NCBI GenBank assembly: GCA_964515555.1
Contig: CAZEVY010000086.1
Span: forward strand, 1-22,493
Source of the DNA: CAZEVY01 sp964515555
Lineage (GTDB): Bacteria > Acidobacteriota > Terriglobia > Bryobacterales > Bryobacteraceae
DNA length: 22,493 nt
Direction of reading: 5' to 3'
Each line of letters starts with the position of its first letter. The stretch's first letter is position 1. The notes under the pieces are model-generated. The model was not told the DNA's origin. It ran no database searches and saw nothing but the letters and a program-made list of their open reading frames with translations. Both the position numbers and the translations under genes were made by a program. Positions 12,854 through 19,842 of this stretch are shown piece by piece.

Positions 12854-13855
12854 ATGCCGGAAGCAAACGAACCAAAAGTCCCGCTCAACGACGCCGACCC
12901 GGAAGTTCATCTGGGTAGACTCCTCACGACGGAAACGCAGAAGTCGTTCTTCGCCAGTCTGCTGGAAAACCTCAGGGAATCCATCGCGCCGGCCAAGCTG
13001 CCGCCTCTTCAGGTGACCTCCAAGCCGGTCGCCGTCAAGAGCATCTGGGGCTTCAGCGGCGGACAGGGAAGCCGCGCCGGCGCCTCCTCGATGCTGATTC
13101 ACGCCAGCGTCATCACGTTGATGTTCGCGCTTGGCACCAACGAGGTAGTCCAGAAGAAGGTCCGCGAGACCATCACGCTGATCGCGCCCGATATCGAAGC
13201 CTACAAGCCCGCGGCGCAGCCCAAGCCGAAGGATATGGGCGGCGGCGGCGGTGGCGGCGACCGTTCCCCGATGCCCGCCAGCAAGGGCAGGCTCCCCAAG
13301 ATCGCGCCGAGGCAGTTCGTGCCGCCGGCGGCGGTCGTTCACAACGAGAATCCCAAGCTCCTGATGGAGCCCACCATCATCGCGCAGGCCGACGCGCCCA
13401 TCCCCAATGTCAACATGCCGAACTGGGGCGACCCCTTCGCCAAGGTCGGGCCGCCGTCGAACGGCACCGGCTCGGGTGGCGGCATCGGCAACGGCCGCGG
13501 CGGCGGCGTCGGCTCCGGTGACGGGCCTGGCGTCGGACCTGGCCGCGGCGGCGGTTTCGGCGGCGGCGCCTATCGAATCGGCGGCGGCGTCAGCTCGCCG
13601 ATTCCGATCTCGCGGGTGGAGCCGGAGTACTCCGAGGAAGCGCGCAAGGCGAAGTTCATGGGAACGGTCGTACTGGCGCTGGTGGTCGACGAGAAGGGTC
13701 TGCCGAAGGACGTTCGCGTGATTCGCGCGGTCGGCCTGGGCCTGGATGAGAAGGCCATCGAAGCCGTGCTGAAGTGGCGCTTCCGTCCGGGTTACCTCAA
13801 CGGCAGCCCCGTGCCGGTGCACGCGCAGATCGAAGTCAACTTCCGGCTGCTGTAA
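12854..13855 (+). CDS. TonB-like energy-transducing protein with glycine-rich linker
   Basis: The product has 333 residues. A cytoplasmic N-terminal stretch of about 75 residues precedes a weak membrane segment (78-94, SSMLIHASVITLMFALG). This is followed by a periplasmic linker first rich in Pro/Lys (117-155) and then almost pure Gly/Ser (205-246). The C-terminal TonB domain spans about 248-333: PIPISRVEPEYSEEARKAKF, then GTVVLALVVDEKG, VIRAVGLGLDEKAIEAVLKW and PVHAQIEVNFRLL. In the family this domain contacts the TonB box of outer-membrane transporters and passes on proton-motive force from ExbB/ExbD, which are not in the window. The long N-terminal part and the glycine linker differ from the short Pro-rich form of E. 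coli TonB. No strong Shine-Dalgarno is present (TAGGCGA is weak). Confidence 0.9.
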   Translation: MPEANEPKVPLNDADPEVHLGRLLTTETQKSFFASLLENLRESIAPAKLPPLQVTSKPVAVKSIWGFSGGQGSRAGASSMLIHASVITLMFALGTNEVVQKKVRETITLIAPDIEAYKPAAQPKPKDMGGGGGGGDRSPMPASKGRLPKIAPRQFVPPAAVVHNENPKLLMEPTIIAQADAPIPNVNMPNWGDPFAKVGPPSNGTGSGGGIGNGRGGGVGSGDGPGVGPGRGGGFGGGAYRIGGGVSSPIPISRVEPEYSEEARKAKFMGTVVLALVVDEKGLPKDVRVIRAVGLGLDEKAIEAVLKWRFRPGYLNGSPVPVHAQIEVNFRLL

Positions 13856-13880
13856 GCGGCCGCCCCATTCGTGGCGCCGC
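13856..13880. terminator. GC hairpin between convergent TonB-like and dipeptidase genes
   Basis: GCGG and CGCC (13856-13859, 13861-13864, with a bulged C13860) pair with GGCG and CCGC (13873-13876, 13877-13880) around an 8-nt loop. It starts at the base after the TonB-like stop and ends 5 nt before the convergent stop. No T tract is present. Confidence 0.45.
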
Positions 13881-13885
13881 GGCGG

Positions 13886-15046
13886 CTACCTTCCGGTGAC
13901 CTCCCGCAGCACGCGCAGAAAGTTCTCGCCGAGGATCTTTCGCACGTCGACCTCGCGGTAGCCGCGCCTCAGCAGCGCCGCCGTCAGCGCCGGCATCTTT
14001 GAGATGTCCTCCAGTCCCGCGGGCACGTTCGGGATCCCGTCGTAATCCGACCCGATGCCCACGTGGTCGATTCCCGCCAGCCTCACGATGCGGTCGATGT
14101 GCGCCACCACGTCGTCCAGCGTCGCAGCCGCCGGAGCCATCCGGCCGTAGCTCGCCAGGTAATCCCGGGCGGCGTATTCGTCGAGGTCCCTACCGGTGAG
14201 CTTCGGCTGGTCGGCGACGCGCTGGCCGATGCGGCGCTTGAGATCGTCGGCGTCCTTCCTGTTCAGGAAGCCGGCTCCGAAATTGACGCCGATGACGCCG
14301 CCGTTCGCCTTCATGGCGCGAATCTGGTCGTCGCTCATATTGCGCGGCACGTCGGCCAGCGCGCGGCAGGAGGAGTGCGACGCGATGACGGGCTTCGACG
14401 TGACCGCCAGCGTGTCGAAGAACGTCTTGTCGGAGACATGCGAGATATCGGCGATCATGCCGATGCGGTTCATCTCGCGCACCACCGACCGGCCGAAATC
14501 GGCGAGGCCGTTATGGCGCGGCGCGTCGGTGGAAGCATCCGCCCAGTTGTTGTTACGGAAATGGGTGAGGGTCATCGAGCGGATGCCGCGGCGGTGGTAT
14601 TCGCGCAGCACCCCCAGGTCGTCGGCGATCTGGTGGCCGCCCTCGATCGTCAGCACGGCCGCGATGCGCCCGGCCCGCACGATTCGCTCGACATCGGACG
14701 CCGTCACCGCCATCTCAATCTCGCCGGGATGGGCGTCGAAGACCGACTGCATGGCGTCGCGCAACTGGAGCGTGCGGCGCACGGCCTCGGCGCCGGTGTA
14801 GTAAGTCGGGACCCACAGTGCGAAGAAAGGCGCGCGCATGCCGCCGTCGCGCAGCCGCGGAAAGTCGACATGGCCTCGGCTCTGCCGGCTGCTCAGGTCG
14901 ACGCCTGCGTTGGCGACCCATTGCAGCGTATCGATGTGGCTGTCAACGCCGATGGCGGTGGCGTGAATGCGGCGGGCGCGCGCTAGGTCGTCTTGCGCGT
15001 GGAGCGAGCAAACCAGCAACGCGGGGAGACACCATCGCGGATACAT
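13886..15046 (-). CDS. Exported membrane dipeptidase (peptidase family M19, renal dipeptidase-like)
   Basis: The ATG at 15046 gives 386 residues that start directly with a signal peptide (MYPRWCLPALLVCSLHAQ); the longer in-frame ORF would bury this signal 40 residues in. All M19 zinc ligands are visible: H37 and D39 (DSHIDT), bridging E135 (TIEGGHQ), H203 (ISHVSD) and H224 (ASHSSC). D334 (GIGSDYDG) is the conserved acid near the C terminus. The enzyme hydrolyses dipeptides, including those with D-residues, or related amides, here presumably in the periplasm. There is no Shine-Dalgarno. TATCAT (15053-15058, reverse strand) places the predicted transcription start on the A of the ATG, suggesting a leaderless mRNA. 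Confidence 0.95.
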   Translation of the reverse strand: MYPRWCLPALLVCSLHAQDDLARARRIHATAIGVDSHIDTLQWVANAGVDLSSRQSRGHVDFPRLRDGGMRAPFFALWVPTYYTGAEAVRRTLQLRDAMQSVFDAHPGEIEMAVTASDVERIVRAGRIAAVLTIEGGHQIADDLGVLREYHRRGIRSMTLTHFRNNNWADASTDAPRHNGLADFGRSVVREMNRIGMIADISHVSDKTFFDTLAVTSKPVIASHSSCRALADVPRNMSDDQIRAMKANGGVIGVNFGAGFLNRKDADDLKRRIGQRVADQPKLTGRDLDEYAARDYLASYGRMAPAAATLDDVVAHIDRIVRLAGIDHVGIGSDYDGIPNVPAGLEDISKMPALTAALLRRGYREVDVRKILGENFLRVLREVTGR

Positions 15047-15052
15047 CCCCGT

Positions 15053-15099
15053 ATGATAGCGGGAGGGGCGGGCAGAGGGTCGCCCGAATGCCGGGCGAC
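15053..15099 (-). promoter_or_regulatory. Minus-10 plus strong upstream hairpin for the dipeptidase gene
   Basis: TATCAT (15053-15058, reverse strand) is the minus-10 candidate. A perfect 8-bp inverted repeat GTCGCCCG/CGGGCGAC (15079-15086, 15092-15099, loop of 5) covers the expected minus-35 position. It could be an operator or the end of an unseen transcript; no minus-35 match is visible. Confidence 0.35.
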
Positions 15100-15315
15100 G
15101 CTGTTCAGTGCCGCTTCGCCCGGACTGGGTGAGCGATGAGAGGTTGACCGGCGCGGTGGCGAGCACTGACCGAAGGGATCCTCGGCGCTGGCTTCCCGGC
15201 CGGCACGAGCGCAGGGTGAGCGTTAATCTGCGCGCCGGCGTCGAGCACCCGCTAATGAGCGGATCGAAAGTGCCAGGTTTTGTGTACTCTGTACGAGCCA
15301 GGAGGACGCGACCGC

Positions 15316-17340
15316 ATGAAGGCCAGTGAGGACATACTCAGATCATGGAAGGAGATCGGGGCGTATCTCTGTCGCAACGAGGCAACCGTTCGGCGGTGGG
15401 AGAAGGAAGAGGGGCTTCCCGTCCACCGCCATTCGCACAAGATCCGGTCGAGCGTTTACGCTTACCCCAGGGAGATCGACAGTTGGCAAGCGGCGCGGGC
15501 TGCAAACCCTCCACGCGAGGCTGCACACCTCTTCGTCCGCAAAGCGGCGGTAGTGGCGCTAACCACTTGCGCCCTGGCAGCCGCGGTGCTTTTGTGGCGA
15601 GGCGCCGGCAGCCGCCTGCTCAGGCCGCTGGTGGAGGCGGCGGCCGAAGACGTCATTGCCAGAAGGCTCTGGTCCGGGACGGAGAATGACGCAAGCATTT
15701 TGCTCAATGGCCGGGTACGCGGATCTGTAATCTTCGATACCGACTGGTACACAGGCAACATCGTGTCTTTGGACACGTCCACGGGCGCAAGACAAGTCAT
15801 TACGCGGAAGCAAGACGGATGGAACTCCGGAGACTATGGCCACAGCCCAGTGCCTTCTCCCGACGGTTCCCGTATCGCGTTTACCTGGGCGGCCGGCAAC
15901 AAGGAGGAGTTGAGAGTCGCGCCCGTTTCGGGAGGGGCCGGAGACGCACTGCTGTCGAATCCTGAATCTTCCTACCTGCAAGCCTTCGACTGGACTGCGG
16001 ACGGCCGGCGCATATTGATCGCCTTGAAACGAAGCGATCGCTCCAGCCAGCTTGCGCTTGTCTCATATCCCGACGGCAAACTTCAGGCTTTGAAATCTCC
16101 CCAGGGACTGCACCCCCGCCGCGCCAGTTTGTCCCCGGACTCCCGGTACGTAATCTACGATGCGCCCACTCGACTCGGTGCGCCTGAGCGCGATATCTTC
16201 CTGCTGAGGATCGAGAGCGGCGATGAGACTGCGCTCATTAAAGATCCTTCGAACGATCACTCGGCGATCTGGATGCCTGATGGCCGCGGCATCGCTTTCA
16301 TCAGCGATCGGGGAACGACCGCCGGAGTTTGGATGCTACCCATGTCGGGTGACCGTCCGGCGGGGCCGCCACGGCTGCTCAAGTCGGGCTTGGATCGAGG
16401 GACGCTCGTCGGGATCGGCTCTGAGGGAGCGATCTTAGTCGGCGCCAATACCGGCAGACACGGACTGTATCTGGCGGAAGCGGATTTCACGCAAGGGAAG
16501 CTTGTGGGCGAGCCGCAGCTGTTACGCGAGAGGTTTATGGCCTCGGGTTCGCTGGCTTGGTCGAGGGACGGGACGAAGTTGAGCACACTGATCAGAAATG
16601 AGGCCGCGCACGGAGCCGGAATTGTGATTCGTGACCTGGGTACGGGCAAAGAGCGAGTCCTGTATCCCGGATTCCGTCAGGTACGCTGGGCAGCAGAATG
16701 GTCTGCCGACGGGCGCCGATTTCTGATCGCCGCCGAGGATTGGAACCAGCGGGCGGGTGTCTTTCTTGTCGATGCCGCCAGCGGCGATGCGCGGCTCGTC
16801 ATTAACGTTGACCGAAGCCAGTGGTCGGGACCCTGCATTCATCCGGTGTGGTTGGGGAAGAAGGACGAAATCGTGTGTATGGACTTCCGGGATGGCGCAT
16901 CCCGCGTCTATCTGCGTGATATGAAAAGCGGCAGAGAACGGGATCTGCACAATGCCGCCGAGGGATCCGTAACCGGAGGTTTTGCGCTTGCCTCGCCAGA
17001 CGGGGCCTGGGTCACGTTCCGGCGCCAAAGGAACTCTACGTGGGAGCTTGTCGTGGTATCCGCCGATCGCGGCCCCGCCAAAGTCCTGAAATCGGGCAGC
17101 ACTCCCGGGGCTTTGGTGCCGCTTTCCTGGACGGCGGACAGCCGCTCGATCCTGATGCGAGACGGCGCATTCGAGGTGTGGCAGATTCCGAGAGACGGCG
17201 GACCGGCCCGCAGCCTGACTCGTCATTGGAAGGGATCGATTCTGGAATGGTTGAGAGTTCACCCGGATAACCGCCGGATGGCGGTACGCGTTTCGGAGCG
17301 CACAGCCGAGATTTGGGCATTGAAACTGGCCGGCATGTGA
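15316..17340 (+). CDS. Helix-turn-helix - transmembrane - PD40/WD40-like beta-propeller protein (putative one-component membrane regulator)
   Basis: The ATG at 15316 is preceded by CAGGAGGA (15299-15306) with a 9-nt spacer, preferred over an ATG at 15280, which lies in a likely minus-10 region (TACTCT, 15285-15290). The product has 674 residues. Residues 5-58 (ILRSWKEIGAYLCRNEATVR, then RWEKEEGLPVHR) form a helix-turn-helix of the excisionase/MerR-like kind common in acidobacterial proteins. One membrane helix (about 75-94) follows. Residues 130-670 are a TolB-like propeller with repeated SPDGSRIAF, TADGRRILIA, SPDSRYVIY and SADGRRFLIA blades. The layout resembles ToxR/CadC-type regulators, with DNA binding inside and sensing outside. 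Target genes and ligand are unknown. The stop overlaps the next ATG (TGATG). Confidence 0.88.
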   Translation: MKASEDILRSWKEIGAYLCRNEATVRRWEKEEGLPVHRHSHKIRSSVYAYPREIDSWQAARAANPPREAAHLFVRKAAVVALTTCALAAAVLLWRGAGSRLLRPLVEAAAEDVIARRLWSGTENDASILLNGRVRGSVIFDTDWYTGNIVSLDTSTGARQVITRKQDGWNSGDYGHSPVPSPDGSRIAFTWAAGNKEELRVAPVSGGAGDALLSNPESSYLQAFDWTADGRRILIALKRSDRSSQLALVSYPDGKLQALKSPQGLHPRRASLSPDSRYVIYDAPTRLGAPERDIFLLRIESGDETALIKDPSNDHSAIWMPDGRGIAFISDRGTTAGVWMLPMSGDRPAGPPRLLKSGLDRGTLVGIGSEGAILVGANTGRHGLYLAEADFTQGKLVGEPQLLRERFMASGSLAWSRDGTKLSTLIRNEAAHGAGIVIRDLGTGKERVLYPGFRQVRWAAEWSADGRRFLIAAEDWNQRAGVFLVDAASGDARLVINVDRSQWSGPCIHPVWLGKKDEIVCMDFRDGASRVYLRDMKSGRERDLHNAAEGSVTGGFALASPDGAWVTFRRQRNSTWELVVVSADRGPAKVLKSGSTPGALVPLSWTADSRSILMRDGAFEVWQIPRDGGPARSLTRHWKGSILEWLRVHPDNRRMAVRVSERTAEIWALKLAGM

Positions 17341-17528
17341 TGACGCGGGTTTTAATGAGGGTGTTCGGTGAGGCGTTACTGCTGTTTGTCTTCTATGCGA
17401 CGTTGGGCATCCCTGCCGATGACCATAGCCGCAGCGAAGCCCCTCCCATGCCCGCCGGGCGCAAGACGGCAGATCATCGATGGAGCGCGGTGACGGAGAG
17501 GGCCTTGGAAGACCCCCTGCCTCGCTAA
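17340..17528 (+). CDS. Small putative exported or membrane-anchored protein, coupled to the propeller regulator
   Basis: The ATG at 17340 shares its A with the preceding stop (TGATG), a layout that often gives re-initiation; there is no separate Shine-Dalgarno. The 62 residues start MTRVLMRVFGEALLLFVFYA, a basic N terminus with a hydrophobic stretch (about 9-24) that could be a signal peptide or membrane anchor. The rest is a short hydrophilic tail ending ERALEDPLPR. I recognise no family. It could be a fortuitous ORF; the overlap and the hydrophobic start are the only support. Confidence 0.45.
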   Translation: MTRVLMRVFGEALLLFVFYATLGIPADDHSRSEAPPMPAGRKTADHRWSAVTERALEDPLPR

Positions 17529-17571
17529 ACGCGCCGGGAAATCTGACTCCACACCACTTGCCCGATTGGCC

Positions 17572-17594
17572 CGCGGACGCTGCTAACGTCCGCG
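17572..17594. terminator. 7-bp inverted repeat between convergent genes
   Basis: CGCGGAC (17572-17578) and GTCCGCG (17588-17594) pair around a 9-nt loop. They lie 43 nt after the small plus-strand ORF and about 115 nt past the GH57 stop on the other strand. There is no T tract. A second small hairpin (17613-17617/17622-17626) follows. Apart from these, I see nothing in 17529-17709. Confidence 0.35.
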
Positions 17595-17709
17595 AGTGAT
17601 CGTTCCTATGAGCGTCGTTGACGACGAGGGATACACACCCCGGCATCGCGAGGATCACCGTCGGATTCTGTGACACGAAGAAGCTTCATTCGGTCCATTT
17701 GATGCGGTC

Positions 17710-19842
17710 TCAGCCCGGCCAGTCCCGCGGTTCCGCCGTCGATATCTCCAGCCATCCGTCATAGGGCAGCGCGTCGACCGGCAGTCCGCTCCGCCAGAGC
17801 GAAAGCTGGACCCGCACGGTATCGCCCGGCGCGACGCCCAAGGCAGTTGCCGGCACCCCCACTTCGAGCACGGTGCGGAAGGCCGACTCGACGCCCTCCG
17901 GCGCCTCCACCACCTGGACTCCGCCCGCGCCGAGCCGCAACAGAATCGCCGTGCGATGCACGTTGAGCCGGACCTCGACTCCCTCCATATCGGCCGGCGA
18001 AGCTTCGAGGAAATCGAGGCGCAGATACAGCGTGCGCCCGTCGGAGCCGTAATACAGTTCGCGGATGAAGAAGCGCTGCCCGTGCATCGAACCCGAGCGG
18101 CCGTCGATGCGGTACAGCCCCGCACCCAGCCACTCGAAATACGAAGTCACCTCGCCGTCGATCGCCGGGCGGATCGGGGCCGAGGGCGGCTCGTGCATGG
18201 CCGGCGCCTCCGCCTTGACGATCGGGCGCGAGAGCTCGTCGGGCGGTGGAAGGCCCAGCGCGCGGTAGACGTTCGCCAGGTGGGTGCGGAAAAGGTGATC
18301 GAATTCCGCGCGATTGCTCGAAAAATGCTCCGGTCCGTACCACCAGCACCAGTCGCTGCCCTCGGCGATGAGCAGCTCCTCGCGCGCGAGCTGCCGGTTC
18401 TGCTCGGAAATCGATGCCGCGCCGGGACCTTCCATCACGCGGTCGTAGGTCTGCCGCGCCCGCAGCAGGTACTCCCAGGCGCGATTGTCCTCCTCGGCGC
18501 CGATCCAGATGTCGAAGTTGGCGTTGATCCACGAGCCCGGAAAGATGTGGTCGATGGCGTGCGGCGCGATCCTGTCGAGCGCCTCGGAGATGGTGCAGGC
18601 CTCGATCTCCGGGTCGGCGGAGATGCGTCCGTACAGCTCGCGGAAGAACGGCCGCGCGCCCTCCTCGTAGTATTCCCAGGCGTTCTCGCCGTCGAGGATC
18701 ACGGGCACCAGCGCTTCGCGCCCGGCGTCGAGGATGGGCTGGCAGTTTTCGCGCACGCGGTCGAGGAAGTGTCCCGCCGCTTCGGCCGCGCCCATGCGCG
18801 CGTAGACGAAGCCGATCAGGTCGCTCAGGTAGTGATCGCGGAAGACGACCTTGATCGAACGCCCCTCGCGGCGCCACACGTAGGGGCGATAGGTGAGATC
18901 GACGTCGGCCAACTGGTTCAGGGTGCGCGTGAGGACGCCGTTATCGGTCGCGATCCAGCGGAAGCCGAGGCCGGCGGCGAGTCCCAGCACTTCATCGGAG
19001 ACCGAGCCTTCCGAGGGCCACATACCGCCGGGCCACGCGCCGAACAGGCGATGGTGATAAGCTCGCGCCTTCTCCATCTGGTGGAGGGCGTCGCCGGGAT
19101 ACTGGAAGCGCGAGGGCAGCGGCACATAAGGATGCGCGACGCCGGCGATGGAGGTGTCGCACAGCAGCGGCAGAATCGGGTGGTAGTAGGGGGTCGTGGA
19201 GACTTCGACCTGGCCGCGCGAGGCGAACTCCTGGTAGACGGGCAGCACGCGATTGAGAATCTCGAGCTGCTTGTGGCCCATCAGCGCCTGGTCGGCGGCG
19301 CTGTAGCCGTGGCCCTTCTCGATGAGCGCGCGGACGCCGTCGTCGCCGGCCTGAAACTCCTCGTCGAACCAGGCAAGCTGCGAGAGCACCTGAAGGTCGC
19401 GCATGGCCTGCGCTCCGAAGTAATGACGGGCGCGGCGGGGGTTGCGGTCGGCGGCCTGCCAGGCGTCGTAGAGCTCGCCGTAGCGCGGATAGCGCCGGAT
19501 CATGCGCCCGACGTTGGCCTGGAAGAAATAATGCAGCGCGAAGGCCTGCTCGGACTCGGTGAGCTCCTCGGCGGGCTTGAGGGCGCAGCGCAGGAAGGGA
19601 TCGGCGGCGGCGCCGGCGGCGTACTCCTCCACCTGCACCATCAGCGACGGGACGAGGTTGAACGTCTGCCGGATCCGCGGGAACTCGCGCAGGATCGCGA
19701 CCATGCCGTAGTAGTCCTTGAGGGCGTGCAGGCGGGTCCAGGGGAGCTTGTATTCGCCGCTGATCAGGTCCTTGTAGAAGGGCTGATGCATGTGCCAGAG
19801 AAAGCACAGGTGAATGCGCGGCGAGCCTGCGGGCGCGCTCAT
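17710..19842 (-). CDS. Glycoside hydrolase family 57 (alpha-amylase/4-alpha-glucanotransferase type) with C-terminal beta domain
   Basis: The product has 710 residues and no signal peptide, so it is presumably cytoplasmic. The GH57 N-terminal motif LCFLWHMHQPFYKD has H17 and H19. The nucleophile motif is GGMWPSEGSVSDEV with E278, and the acid/base is D384 in VILDGENAWEYY. Residues 1-540 form the (beta/alpha)7 barrel and helical region. Residues about 570-705 form a beta-rich domain (VTSYFEWLGAGLYRIDGR, RTLYLRLDF, VRVQLSLW) of the type found behind amylopullulanase-like GH57 enzymes. The enzyme probably acts on alpha-glucans such as glycogen or maltodextrin; hydrolysis versus transfer cannot be told. 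Its ATG overlaps the preceding stop as ATGA (19842-19839), so it is translationally coupled to the propeller-phosphoesterase gene and has no promoter of its own in view. Confidence 0.93.
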   Translation of the reverse strand: MSAPAGSPRIHLCFLWHMHQPFYKDLISGEYKLPWTRLHALKDYYGMVAILREFPRIRQTFNLVPSLMVQVEEYAAGAAADPFLRCALKPAEELTESEQAFALHYFFQANVGRMIRRYPRYGELYDAWQAADRNPRRARHYFGAQAMRDLQVLSQLAWFDEEFQAGDDGVRALIEKGHGYSAADQALMGHKQLEILNRVLPVYQEFASRGQVEVSTTPYYHPILPLLCDTSIAGVAHPYVPLPSRFQYPGDALHQMEKARAYHHRLFGAWPGGMWPSEGSVSDEVLGLAAGLGFRWIATDNGVLTRTLNQLADVDLTYRPYVWRREGRSIKVVFRDHYLSDLIGFVYARMGAAEAAGHFLDRVRENCQPILDAGREALVPVILDGENAWEYYEEGARPFFRELYGRISADPEIEACTISEALDRIAPHAIDHIFPGSWINANFDIWIGAEEDNRAWEYLLRARQTYDRVMEGPGAASISEQNRQLAREELLIAEGSDWCWWYGPEHFSSNRAEFDHLFRTHLANVYRALGLPPPDELSRPIVKAEAPAMHEPPSAPIRPAIDGEVTSYFEWLGAGLYRIDGRSGSMHGQRFFIRELYYGSDGRTLYLRLDFLEASPADMEGVEVRLNVHRTAILLRLGAGGVQVVEAPEGVESAFRTVLEVGVPATALGVAPGDTVRVQLSLWRSGLPVDALPYDGWLEISTAEPRDWPG

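Noticed and set aside
13230..13590. Tandem repeats in GGC-rich DNA
   Set aside because: They are explained by the coded Gly/Ser linker of the TonB-like protein; units are irregular.
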